This document shows positions 41,765 to 49,981 of a stretch of DNA of 64,000 nucleotides, in pieces. Both the position numbers and the translations under genes were made by a program. A model generated the notes under the pieces. It had not been told where the DNA came from. It saw only the letters and a program-made list of their open reading frames with translations, and did no database searches. The stretch comes from Pseudomonadota bacterium (lineage in GTDB: Bacteria; Desulfobacterota; Binatia; Binatales; Binataceae): contig JAJPJA010000118.1 in the NCBI GenBank assembly GCA_021324455.1, positions 62,001-126,000 of the forward strand, in the 5' to 3' direction. Positions within the stretch are counted from its first letter, which is position 1; every line of letters starts with the position of its first letter.

Positions 41765-43294
41765 ATGGATTCGATCGAAGCTGCGAGACTCCCGCCCGGC
41801 AACGACGCCGCTGCGGGTGAGCCGGCATTTCCAAGCCAATCCGCGCAAGCGGGCCAGACCCTGGGTCTGTCTGTGATTCTGATGGCGGCAACGCTGCTTG
41901 CGTTCGCTCTGGGCGCCGCTATCCGCAGGCATATTCACGCGGCCATCTATCCGACCGCGGTGGCTGCGGCGATTGCCGCGGGATGCGCGCTGTTGCTGCT
42001 GATTGCCGCGGAGCTGCGCCGGCGCAGGCGCGGACGCACGCGGCTGATGCTTGGCGTATCGGCGCAAACCTGGACTTTTGCCGGCATTTTGCTGCTTTTC
42101 CTTGAGTTTTATACGATGACTTTGGGGGGCGCGACGCCCTTTTACGAACCCGCCGCGCAGGCCGCCGCCTTTCTGCACGGGCATTCGTGGGTCGACGTTC
42201 CCGGCTACATGGAGCAGGTCGGACCGATCTGCAACGTCAACCTGCCCATTGCAAGGCGTCTGCCCGAATGCAGTTTTACGCGTTACGGCAATCACACCTT
42301 CCTGGTACATCCGCCGCTGGCGGCAATCGTGATGATGCCGGTGGTGGCGCTGCATGGCGGGGTCGTGGACGGCGCCGACCGCTATCAGCCCGAAGTATGC
42401 GCGGTGCTGGGTGCGATTGCCGTGGCGCTGGCGTGGCGTCTGCTGGTGATCATGGGCATGTCGGCATCGGCATGCCTGTGGTTGACGGCGTTCTTCGGCG
42501 TCGGCACCACGATCTGGTATGAGGCCACGCTGGGTTCAAGCTGGGATTTCGTGCTGGTGGTGTCGCTGATCCCAACTTTGTTGGCATTGGCCGAGCTGTT
42601 CGGCAAGGCGCGTCCATGGCTGGTCGCCGTGTTCGCCGGACTGGCGGCGTTGGGACGCAACGACCTGGTACTGGCGTGGCCGGCGTACGCGCTGTTGCTG
42701 ATGGTGCGCGGGCGGCGGATGCGCGATCTGTTCGCGATGCTTCCGGGCTTTGCGATGGCGGGGGCAGTCTATGGCATTTTCAACTACACGCGCTACGGCA
42801 CCTTTTTCGACCAGTCGTTGTGGCTGTGGTATCGATGCTGCGACGGGGGCGGGTTCCGTTCCAATCCGGCGATTCCAGGCCCGTTTTCGCCGCACTTTCT
42901 GCCTACCAATCTCTACACCGTTTTGTTCCTGGGCTGGGGTTTCAACGCCACCGCGTTCCCGTGGATTCGGCCGCAAGGGGCGGGACAGGCGCTGGTGCTG
43001 ACCTCGCCTGCATTCATCCTGGCCTTGCGCCCCAGCCTCAAGCGCGCGGCGCCGGTATTGATATGGCTCGCCGCGATTCTGACCATGGGCGCGAGCCTGA
43101 CCGTGTACGCCAGCGGCTTCGTGCAGTTCGGGCCGCGTTATTACGTGCAGATTTTCCCCTTCCTGCTGGTGCTGGTCGCGCTGGGCGTGGGCGCCGGCAA
43201 ACGCGTCGATCAGCTGACGAAGATTCTGATCCTGGCCTCGATGTTCATTGTCGTATTCGGCGTCTGGCAGATTCGTACAATCGGATTCGGCTGA
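41765..43294 (+). CDS. Polytopic membrane protein, glycosyltransferase-like
   Basis: A 509-residue protein with about ten hydrophobic helices. Large early loop FLHGHSWVDVPGYMEQVGPI and the His/Asn-rich RYGNHTFLVHPPLAAIVMMP follow the layout of PMT/ArnT-like GT-C glycosyltransferases, in which loop 1 carries metal-binding acidic residues. LGSSWDFVLVVSLIPTLLA and YASGFVQFGPRYYVQIFPFL occur later. I infer a lipid-linked sugar transferase but cannot name it. The start at 41765 has a weak site. Its end overlaps the upstream frame of the YfhO-like gene. Confidence 0.7.
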   Translation: MDSIEAARLPPGNDAAAGEPAFPSQSAQAGQTLGLSVILMAATLLAFALGAAIRRHIHAAIYPTAVAAAIAAGCALLLLIAAELRRRRRGRTRLMLGVSAQTWTFAGILLLFLEFYTMTLGGATPFYEPAAQAAAFLHGHSWVDVPGYMEQVGPICNVNLPIARRLPECSFTRYGNHTFLVHPPLAAIVMMPVVALHGGVVDGADRYQPEVCAVLGAIAVALAWRLLVIMGMSASACLWLTAFFGVGTTIWYEATLGSSWDFVLVVSLIPTLLALAELFGKARPWLVAVFAGLAALGRNDLVLAWPAYALLLMVRGRRMRDLFAMLPGFAMAGAVYGIFNYTRYGTFFDQSLWLWYRCCDGGGFRSNPAIPGPFSPHFLPTNLYTVLFLGWGFNATAFPWIRPQGAGQALVLTSPAFILALRPSLKRAAPVLIWLAAILTMGASLTVYASGFVQFGPRYYVQIFPFLLVLVALGVGAGKRVDQLTKILILASMFIVVFGVWQIRTIGFG

Positions 43295-43304
43295 AAAATC
43301 CGCG

Positions 43305-45044
43305 ATGTTCCGGCATCCACGATGGGGCGGCCTGGCCGAGGCCGCAGTCGCACTGGCGGCCATGGTGCTGTTCGCCGCCGCGTTCAGCTACCCGGTCCTC
43401 AGGCATCTGTCGAACATCGGGGTGGTGTGGGACTGGCCCGAGTTCCTGATTCGCAACTGGGTGGCGTATCATTCGGTGCGCGATTTCCATCAAGTGCCGC
43501 TGTGGAATCCTTATGAATGCGGCGGGATGCCCCTGCTGGCGCATCCGTCCTCCCAAATCATGACACCGCTTTTCCTGCTGCCGCTTCTCTTCGGTCCGTT
43601 CGTGGGACTGAATCTCCAGATCCCCGCGCATCTGGCGATAGCGTGGAGCGGCGGCTATGTCCTGGCGCGCACGCTGGGAATGAACCGGATGGGCCGGCTG
43701 GTTTGCGCCTCGATTTTTCCGGCCAGTTCGTGGTTCTACCTGCACGTCGGCGTCGGCCATCTCAACTTTCTGCCCACCGCCTACCTGCCCTGGATTGCGG
43801 CTGCCGTGCTGATGGGATCGGAGCGCGGCGCCATCATGCCGTGGATTGCGGCCGGCCTGCTGCTGGCGGTCATGTTCGGCGAGGGCGGAGTGTATCAGCC
43901 GACCCAGGCGGTGATGCTGTCGATGCTGATTGCGTTATGGATGGCGGCGATGCGGCGCAGTTGGTGGCCGCTCGCCGGAATCCTGCTGATGCTGACGTTT
44001 GCGGCGGGATTGGGTGCAATCAAGCTGCTCCCCAGTATCCAGATGATGCGGATGCATCCGCGGCCGGTCGAAGATATCGAATACAGTCCGCTGCGCGTTC
44101 TGTTTGAGGGTTTGTTTACGCGTTATCAATACTATGATCGGCAGCGCATCGAGGGCTGGGGCTTCTGGGAGGCCGGCGCCTATCTTGGTCCGGGCGCAGT
44201 GCTTCTCGCCCTCTTCGGATTGGTTGGCCGCACGCGCCGCTGCGCGCCATGGCTGATGGTTGCGGCGCTGTTCCTGCTCCTGGCAGTGGGCGGTCCGCGA
44301 TGGTGGTTTCCGTGGGCGATGCTGCATCATCTGCCGGTATTTGCCTGGGAGCGGATGCCGGAGCGGTTCCTGATTTTGTTCGTTTTGTCGATCGGCGTGA
44401 TTGCCGCGTATGGCGCCGACTTTATTGCCGCGCGCTATAAGACCGCCGGCGCAATCGCGATGTGCCTGATCCTTGTGGCCGCGCTCGCCGACGCATGGAC
44501 GGTCAGCCGTCCCAATATGGAGGCGTCGGTGGCGGGTCCTGTGCCCGACGAGCCGCCGCGCCCGCAGTTCGTGCAGGATTACGAGGACCCCTGGAGCATG
44601 CTGTCGCTGGCGCTGAGCAACCGCGGCGCGCTGCATTGCAACGAAGAGCTGGACTTTCACGAGCCGTACAACCTCAAAGCCGCCGCGATCAATCGGCCCG
44701 GCTACCGGGGCGAGTACTACCTGCTCGGGCCCGGCACCGCGGCACTGCGCCGATGGACGCCCAATGCGCTCAGCTATGATGTGGTCAGCGCGGCGGGCAA
44801 CATCCTGGTGATCAATCAAAACTACGATTCGAACTGGAAACTGGCGCGGGGACGGGGACAGGTCGGTTCCTACCATGGACTGCTGGCGGTGCGGGCGGCG
44901 GGCGGAGCGCAGCACATCACCCTGGTATATCGAAGCGATTTCTTTGTGCTGGGCGCGGTGATCAGTCTGCTGACGTGCGTTGGCGCGGCGGCAATCGGGC
45001 TGCGGGAGCGGCGCGCGCGGCTTGAAAAGCGGAGGGCGCCTTGA
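43305..45044 (+). CDS. YfhO-like polytopic membrane protein
   Basis: A 579-residue protein with about eleven hydrophobic segments and a C-terminal soluble domain. WDWPEFLIRNWVAYHSVRDF, PLWNPYECGGMPLLAHPSSQ and the terminal NYDSNWKLARGRGQ ... GLLAVRAAGGAQHITLVYRS resemble the YfhO family (glycosylation of lipoteichoic or related surface polymers in Firmicutes, and uncharacterised homologues elsewhere). It starts 10 bases after the stop of the GT-like gene, so the two form an operon, probably for surface glycosylation. Function is inferred from fold only. Confidence 0.78.
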   Translation: MFRHPRWGGLAEAAVALAAMVLFAAAFSYPVLRHLSNIGVVWDWPEFLIRNWVAYHSVRDFHQVPLWNPYECGGMPLLAHPSSQIMTPLFLLPLLFGPFVGLNLQIPAHLAIAWSGGYVLARTLGMNRMGRLVCASIFPASSWFYLHVGVGHLNFLPTAYLPWIAAAVLMGSERGAIMPWIAAGLLLAVMFGEGGVYQPTQAVMLSMLIALWMAAMRRSWWPLAGILLMLTFAAGLGAIKLLPSIQMMRMHPRPVEDIEYSPLRVLFEGLFTRYQYYDRQRIEGWGFWEAGAYLGPGAVLLALFGLVGRTRRCAPWLMVAALFLLLAVGGPRWWFPWAMLHHLPVFAWERMPERFLILFVLSIGVIAAYGADFIAARYKTAGAIAMCLILVAALADAWTVSRPNMEASVAGPVPDEPPRPQFVQDYEDPWSMLSLALSNRGALHCNEELDFHEPYNLKAAAINRPGYRGEYYLLGPGTAALRRWTPNALSYDVVSAAGNILVINQNYDSNWKLARGRGQVGSYHGLLAVRAAGGAQHITLVYRSDFFVLGAVISLLTCVGAAAIGLRERRARLEKRRAP

Positions 45045-45152
45045 CAAGCTGCGATAAAGTTTGCATGAAGCAGCGGATTAAAATGGTCCCGCCGCTGTGC
45101 GCGTCCGTCAATCCGAATACGAGCCGCGCCGCGGCGTGGAGGGAATTTTTGT

Positions 45153-46376
45153 ATGTCTGAGCCTCAAGACGCGATGCTTGCGGGCCTCAAGGTGATCGAC
45201 TGCGGCGAGAATGTCTCGGCGCCGTACGCGGCCAAGCTGATGGGCGATTTGGGCGCCGAGGTGATTAAAATCGAGCCGCCAGCAATCGGCGATGTGGCGC
45301 GCAGCCGCGGTCCGTGGCCGCGCGAGCATCAAGGCGAGCGCGAGTACAGCGGCCTGTTTTTGGCGCTTAACACCTCCAAACGCGGCGTCACCATCGATCT
45401 GGTCCATCCGGACGGACGCGATTTGCTCGACCGATTGGTGAAGCATGCCGATGTGCTGATTCATAACTACACGCCCTCGCGCGCCAGAAGCCTGGGACTG
45501 GATTACGACCGGTTGGCGGCAGTCAACGACCAGTTGGTGGTAACCCAGATCACGACTTACGGCGCGACCGGCCCCAAGGCCGATTGGATGGCGCACAATC
45601 TGAACGGAGTCGCCGCCGGCGGATGGCTCTACATGTCGCCGGGATATTCCAAAGACACCGATCTGCCGCCGCTCAAGACCTTCGGCCAACAGGGCGACTT
45701 CCAGGGCGGTATTCACGGCGCGCTTGCCACGATGGGGGCGCTGTTCGCGCGGCGCGCAATCGGCCGCGGGCAATGGGTCGACGTTTCGATCCAGGAGGCC
45801 ATCGCCGCGGCCCTGGAACTGGGCTTCGTCAAGTGGACTTATCGCGAGGAGATCTCGCATCGATGCGGCACGCTGGGGCCGAGCGCGCCCTACGGGATCC
45901 TGCGCTGCAAGGATGGCCTGCTGCATTTCCTGATCCTCGAAGACGCCCACTGGAAGGGGTTGGTCAAAATCATGGGCAATCCCGAATGGGCGAGCTGGGA
46001 TTTATTCAACACCGGCGGCGACCGCGCGCTCAACCAGGACGTGCTCGAGATGCAGGTCGAGGAATGGCTGAAGGACCATACGATGGAGGAGGTTTACCAG
46101 ATGGCGCAGCGCGAGCGGCTGCCAATCGCGCCGGTGGCCGGCCTCAATGACCTGCTGCGGATGGAACAGCTCAAGGTGCGCGATTACTTCACCCAGCTTG
46201 AGCATCCCGCCGCAGGCAGGCTCACCTATGCGGGAGCGCCTTACAGGTTGAGCACGCGCGCGTGGGCGCTGCGACGGCCGGCGCCGCTGCTGGGTCAGCA
46301 TAATCGCGAAGTGCTGGCGGAAATCGGAATCAGCGGCGACGAGATGGTGCGCCTGGAAAAGGCCGGAGTGATTTGA
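45153..46376 (+). CDS. CaiB/BaiF class III CoA-transferase
   Basis: A 407-residue class III CoA-transferase: KVIDCGENVSAPYAAKLMGD, GAEVIKIEPPAIGDVARSRG, FLALNTSKRGVTIDL, and a Gly-rich segment GQQGDFQGGIHGALATMG with D182 as the likely catalytic Asp. C-terminal PLLGQHNREVLAEIG is standard. Start 45153 follows GTGGAGGG. It is followed by a second CoA-transferase and an SDR on the same strand, suggesting one unit that activates two acids, or heteromeric transferase subunits. Confidence 0.92.
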   Translation: MSEPQDAMLAGLKVIDCGENVSAPYAAKLMGDLGAEVIKIEPPAIGDVARSRGPWPREHQGEREYSGLFLALNTSKRGVTIDLVHPDGRDLLDRLVKHADVLIHNYTPSRARSLGLDYDRLAAVNDQLVVTQITTYGATGPKADWMAHNLNGVAAGGWLYMSPGYSKDTDLPPLKTFGQQGDFQGGIHGALATMGALFARRAIGRGQWVDVSIQEAIAAALELGFVKWTYREEISHRCGTLGPSAPYGILRCKDGLLHFLILEDAHWKGLVKIMGNPEWASWDLFNTGGDRALNQDVLEMQVEEWLKDHTMEEVYQMAQRERLPIAPVAGLNDLLRMEQLKVRDYFTQLEHPAAGRLTYAGAPYRLSTRAWALRRPAPLLGQHNREVLAEIGISGDEMVRLEKAGVI

Positions 46377-46402
46377 CGCGTTCGCCCTAACTCGAATTGG
46401 CG

Positions 46403-46424
46403 CGGCGGGCGCCGCTGCCCGCCG
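46403..46424 (+). other. Intercistronic hairpin between the two CoA-transferase genes
   Basis: CGGCGGGC (46403-46410) pairs with GCCCGCCG (46417-46424), loop GCCGCT. It lies 26 bases after one stop and 18 bases before the next start, whose leader is A-rich (TAAAAAAAACG) and has no Shine-Dalgarno. It may act as a partial terminator or processing site. Confidence 0.45.
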
Positions 46425-46442
46425 TTATCGGTAAAAAAAACG

Positions 46443-47657
46443 ATGGCAACATTACCGCTGCAAGGTATCCGGGTGCTCGACCTGAGCTGGGTTTGGGCGG
46501 GTCCCTATACGGGACTGCAACTGGCGCATCTGGGCGCTGAAGTCATCAAGGTGGAAAGCACTCTGCGTCCGGACATCAACCGCCGCATCCCGCCGTTCGC
46601 CGAGGGGCGTCCGGGTCTGGATCGGGGCGGCAGCTTCAACCAGTGGAACCAGAACAAACGCAGCCTCGCGCTGGATTTGGGCCATCCCAAGGCCAGGCGC
46701 GTCGTGCTGGATCTGGCGCACAAGAGCGATGTGGCGATCGAGAACTTTTCCGCCGGCGTGCTGGAAAAAATGGGACTCGCCTACCGGCAACTGAGCGAAC
46801 GCAATCCGCGGCTGGTGATGGTGTCGCTGTCGGGCTTCGGCCAGACCGGTCCGATCAGCCGCAACGTCGCTTACGGCGCCACCGTGATGGCAATCGGCGG
46901 ATTGACCGCGCTGACCGGCTATCGCAACCAGGCGCCGCGATCCGCGGGGCTCTCCTATCCCGATCCCAATTCGGCGCTGCATTCCGTCTTCGCAATCCTG
47001 GCGGCATTGTGGCGGCGCGACCGCACCGGTCAGGGCGAGTACATCGACTGCTCGCTGCTCGAAGCGATGGTTGCGGTGATGCCCGAGGCGCTGATGGCCG
47101 AAGAGATGCGAGGCGAGCAGCCGCCGCGCGATGGCAATCGCGACCCGGTCCTCTCACCCTATGGCGTCTTTCACTGCGCCGGCGAGGACGACTGGATCAG
47201 TATCTGCGTGCGCGACGAGGAGGAATGGCGCAATCTGTGCGCCGCCATGGGCGCGCCGGAACTCGCAATCGATCCGCGCTTCGCGACCGCGATACAGCGC
47301 AAGCGCAACGAGGATGCGCTGGAGGAAATCGTCACCGCGTGGACGCGCAAATTCGATTTCCTCCAATTGGAGAAGCGGCTGCAGCAGGCCGGCGTCGCGG
47401 CGGCCGCCGTTCAGTCGGCGCGCGACGTCGCCGCCGACGAACATCTGGAGGCGCGCGGCTTCTTCGCACGCCTCAACCATCCGGAGGTCGGCGTCTATAC
47501 CCACGCCGGCACCCCGTGGCATTTCTCGGCCACGCCGGTTTCCGTGCGCACACCGGCGCCGCAGTTGGGCGAGGCCACCGAGTACGTGGTAAAAGAAGTG
47601 CTCGGCTACAGCGACGCCGAATACCGGCAACTTGCGGCCGAAGGCTTGTTCAAGTGA
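46443..47657 (+). CDS. CaiB/BaiF class III CoA-transferase
   Basis: A 404-residue class III CoA-transferase: RVLDLSWVWAGPYTGLQLAH, GAEVIKVESTLRPDINRRIP, SGFGQTGPISRNVAYGA, catalytic D174 in SYPDPNSALHS, and RTGQGEYIDCSLLEAMVAV. It differs from its neighbour at 45153 enough to have another substrate. The start ATG 46443 has an A-rich leader and no visible Shine-Dalgarno. It is followed 13 bases later by an SDR with a good site. Confidence 0.92.
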   Translation: MATLPLQGIRVLDLSWVWAGPYTGLQLAHLGAEVIKVESTLRPDINRRIPPFAEGRPGLDRGGSFNQWNQNKRSLALDLGHPKARRVVLDLAHKSDVAIENFSAGVLEKMGLAYRQLSERNPRLVMVSLSGFGQTGPISRNVAYGATVMAIGGLTALTGYRNQAPRSAGLSYPDPNSALHSVFAILAALWRRDRTGQGEYIDCSLLEAMVAVMPEALMAEEMRGEQPPRDGNRDPVLSPYGVFHCAGEDDWISICVRDEEEWRNLCAAMGAPELAIDPRFATAIQRKRNEDALEEIVTAWTRKFDFLQLEKRLQQAGVAAAAVQSARDVAADEHLEARGFFARLNHPEVGVYTHAGTPWHFSATPVSVRTPAPQLGEATEYVVKEVLGYSDAEYRQLAAEGLFK

Positions 47658-47670
47658 ACAGGAGGCATCG

Positions 47671-48432
47671 ATGACACAGGCGCTGGACGGCAAAGTCGCA
47701 CTGATCACGGGCGCCGGCTCAGGGATGGGCCGCGCATCAGCCCTGGAGTTCGCCGCGCAAGGCGCCCACGTGTTGGTCGCCGACTACCTCGCCGAAGGCG
47801 GCGAACGCACCACCGCCGTCATCAGGGATAAGGGCGGCGACGCGCTTTTCTTCCAGGTCGACGTCACCAATCCGGCCCAGGTCGAGGCGATGGTCAAAAA
47901 AGCGGTCGACACGTGGGGGCGGCTCGACTTCGCACACAACAATGCCGGTATCGAAGGTCTGCTCGGTCCCACCGCGGAAGGCACGCTGGAGAACTGGAAT
48001 CGCGTGCTCGCCACCAATCTGACCGGCGTGTGGCTATGCATGAAGGCCGAGATACCGCAGATGCTGAGCCAGGGCGGCGGCGCTATCGTCAACACCGCTT
48101 CGGCCGCGGGCCTGCATGGCGTGAAGGGATTTTCCGCTTACTGCGCCAGCAAGCACGGCGTCCTGGGGCTGACCAAAGTGGCGGCCAAAGAGTATGCGAA
48201 GCAGGGAATCAGAATCAACGCGGTCTGTCCGGGGCCGATTGAAACGCCGATGCTCAAACGAATCGTGGATGTTTCGCGGGTGATTGCACCCGACAGCATG
48301 GCCGGCGCCACCCCGATGGGCCGCGCCGGCAAAGCCGAAGAAGTCGCGCGCGTCGCGGTATGGCTGTGCACCGAGGCCGCCTCCTACGTCACCGGAGTCG
48401 GAATGCCGGTGGACGGCGGCTACGTGGCCTGA
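47671..48432 (+). CDS. SDR-family oxidoreductase
   Basis: A 253-residue classical SDR: TGAGSGMGRASA, VADYLA, NNAG, Ser in NTASAAG, YCASKHG, and C-terminal GMPVDGGYVA. ATG 47671 follows AGGAGG. It directly follows the CoA-transferase with a 13-base gap. It resembles the SDR at 49982 in overall blocks (GIRINAVCPG, TPM...RIVD/RLL), so these are probably diverged paralogues. It likely oxidises a hydroxyacyl-CoA made after CoA transfer. Confidence 0.93.
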   Translation: MTQALDGKVALITGAGSGMGRASALEFAAQGAHVLVADYLAEGGERTTAVIRDKGGDALFFQVDVTNPAQVEAMVKKAVDTWGRLDFAHNNAGIEGLLGPTAEGTLENWNRVLATNLTGVWLCMKAEIPQMLSQGGGAIVNTASAAGLHGVKGFSAYCASKHGVLGLTKVAAKEYAKQGIRINAVCPGPIETPMLKRIVDVSRVIAPDSMAGATPMGRAGKAEEVARVAVWLCTEAASYVTGVGMPVDGGYVA

Positions 48433-48592
48433 AGCGCCCCGTTCATGGTTTGGATGCTTTGCCGGCAACACCACTGTAGTGGGCGGCCCACCTTGCTGGC
48501 CGAACTGTTCATCCAATGACAGAGTAGCTGAAAGGCGCAATGGCGGGCGAAGCCGATTTATGGCGCCGCTTGCGGACGGTGCCGGCTGACAC

Positions 48593-49435
48593 CTAGGCGG
48601 CGCGAGAATCGGCGCTCAGCACCTGCGATTCGATTACCCGGGCGCGCTCCGCGATCATGGCGAGATCCTCGAACTCAGGAATCCGATCATCCCATTCGAT
48701 CAGCGTCGAGACCCGGCCGCATCGCTCCAGAGCCATCCGCAGCAATTCCCACACCGGCTCGATCACCGGATGGTCGTGGGTATCCACCAAATGCGTGCCG
48801 GCGTCGCTATGGCCCGCCAGATGAATCTGCCCGACGCGCGCGGGATCGATATTGCCAACGTATTGGGCGGCCGCGAACCCGTGATTGTGCGCGCTGACGT
48901 GGATGTTGTTCACGTCCAGCAGGATTCCGCAGTCGGCGCGGGTCGCCGCCGCGTTGAGGAATTCCCATTCCGGCATCACCGAATGGCGGTAGGTCAGGTA
49001 GCTGGATACATTCTCGATCAGAATTCGCCGCCCCAGCCGTTCCTGCACCTGCGCGATTCGCGACGCGACCAACTCGAGCGCTTCTTCCGTATAAGGCAGG
49101 GGCAGCAGATCATGCGCATAATGCCCGCCGATCGAGCCCCAGCATAAATGGTCCGAGACCCAGGCCGGCTCGAATCGACCGATCAGCGCAGCCAATTCGT
49201 CGAGGTAATCCGCGCGCAGCGGATCGACGCCGCCCAGATTGAGCGACACTCCATGCAGCACGATCGGCGCCTGCTCGCGCGCCCTGGCCAGCACCTGCAG
49301 CGGGCGTCCGCCGCGAATCATGAAGTTTTCGCTGATTACCTCGAACCAGTCGGCGCGCGCGGTGCCGTCCAGGATCCGCGCGTAATGCGGCGGACGCAGC
49401 CCCACTCCGTGCCCGATGTACGGGAAGTCATTCAT
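48593..49435 (-). CDS. bufB: DUF692 multinuclear non-heme iron oxidase (MNIO), bufferin-modifying type
   Basis: A 280-residue TIM-barrel protein of the DUF692/MNIO family. Conserved metal-site blocks: IVLHGVSLNLGG (59-69), WVSDHLCWG (92-100), ILIENVSSYLTYR (138-150), LLDVNNIHVSAHNHG (172-186), QIHLAGHSD (203-211), DTHDHPV (218-224) and TLIEWDD (244-250). MNIO enzymes use an iron cluster and O2 to modify Cys residues in ribosomal peptides, as in methanobactin and bufferins. The gene lies 63 bases downstream of a Cys-rich secreted peptide gene (49499), the normal partner arrangement. The usual bufC (DUF2063) is not adjacent: the next gene downstream is the convergent SDR. Start ATG 49435 gives the family N-terminus MNDFPYIGHGVGLR. 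Symbol by similarity. Confidence 0.9.
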   Translation of the reverse strand: MNDFPYIGHGVGLRPPHYARILDGTARADWFEVISENFMIRGGRPLQVLARAREQAPIVLHGVSLNLGGVDPLRADYLDELAALIGRFEPAWVSDHLCWGSIGGHYAHDLLPLPYTEEALELVASRIAQVQERLGRRILIENVSSYLTYRHSVMPEWEFLNAAATRADCGILLDVNNIHVSAHNHGFAAAQYVGNIDPARVGQIHLAGHSDAGTHLVDTHDHPVIEPVWELLRMALERCGRVSTLIEWDDRIPEFEDLAMIAERARVIESQVLSADSRAA

Positions 49436-49443
49436 CGCAACAT

Positions 49444-49470
49444 GGGGAGCCCGCACCCGGCGGACTCCCC
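49444..49470 (-). promoter_or_regulatory. Intercistronic hairpin between bufferin precursor and MNIO genes
   Basis: GGGGAG (49444-49449) plus CCGC (49451-49454) pair with GCGG (49460-49463) plus CTCCCC (49465-49470), with one C/A mismatch and a 5-base loop. It falls between the precursor stop (49499) and the MNIO start (49435). No U-tract, so it may stabilise the precursor mRNA or cause partial read-through, keeping the precursor in excess over the enzyme. Confidence 0.6.
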
Positions 49471-49498
49471 CTATCCTGAGCTAAATCGAATTCCTGAC

Positions 49499-49771
49499 CT
49501 ACATCGATTTCTTGGTATCGGTCATCACGGTGCCGCCCTTGGAGGTGCATTCCTGGGCGCTGCTCATCTGCGTCCAGCCCTGACCCTTGCAGGCGTTATG
49601 GCCCTTGCAGTCGTTTTTGGCCGACGCGCAGGCGCCCTGCCCTTTGCAGCTGTTGACGCCCATGCATTTGACCTGGGCCGAGCCGGCGCTTTCGTCGGCG
49701 CGCGCAGCCACCGTACCGCTGACAATGAGGAGCGCCGCAGCGCCGGCCACGAGGATCGATTTCGCGTTCAT
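49499..49771 (-). CDS. bufA: Bufferin-type precursor peptide (Cys-rich, secreted)
   Basis: A 90-residue precursor: signal peptide with hydrophobic core ILVAGAAALLIVSGTV, cleavage near VAARA-D, then a Cys-rich mature part with C36, C42, C48, C55, C61 and C75 in repeating NxCKGxxxC patterns (VKCMGVNSCKGQGACA, NDCKGHNACKGQGW). This matches the small Cys-rich peptides encoded beside DUF692 enzymes and named bufferins; the KCMGVNxCKGxxAC pattern resembles the BufA2 group. Such peptides are reported to have Cys turned into thiooxazole-type rings and to bind copper in the periplasm. The MNIO gene is next downstream. A GGAGG lies 12 bases before the ATG. Confidence 0.88.
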   Translation of the reverse strand: MNAKSILVAGAAALLIVSGTVAARADESAGSAQVKCMGVNSCKGQGACASAKNDCKGHNACKGQGWTQMSSAQECTSKGGTVMTDTKKSM

Positions 49772-49861
49772 TCCTGTCCCATGCCTCCGATTGAATGTTG
49801 GTCTTTCGATGCCTCGCGGCGACGCCAGGTTTCATCCCGGATTGGAGTTTGGCTCAAGAGA

Positions 49862-49887
49862 AGCGATTCGCGCGGCACCCTGGTTAC
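49862..49887 (-). promoter_or_regulatory. Weak ECF-sigma-like promoter candidate upstream of the bufferin gene
   Basis: On the minus strand GTAACC (49887-49882) is followed after 16 bases by CGCT. The -35 hexamer and spacing fit ECF-type promoters (GTAACC-N16-CGAA is described for Caulobacter SigF), but the -10 matches only partly. It lies 110 bases before the start codon. Speculative. Confidence 0.2.
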
Positions 49888-49981
49888 AAGCTGCCCAATC
49901 ATGCCAATCGCGCTCGTCGTCTGCAAACCTGATTGGACGGCTGTGTATTAATACGATTCGCCGCGCGCTTCGGATTTCCGC

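Noticed and set aside
41657-42355. An upstream extension of the FHA-CAP gene
   Set aside because: The added 233 residues are low-complexity and lie antisense to the start of the membrane-protein gene at 41765, whose helices are clear.
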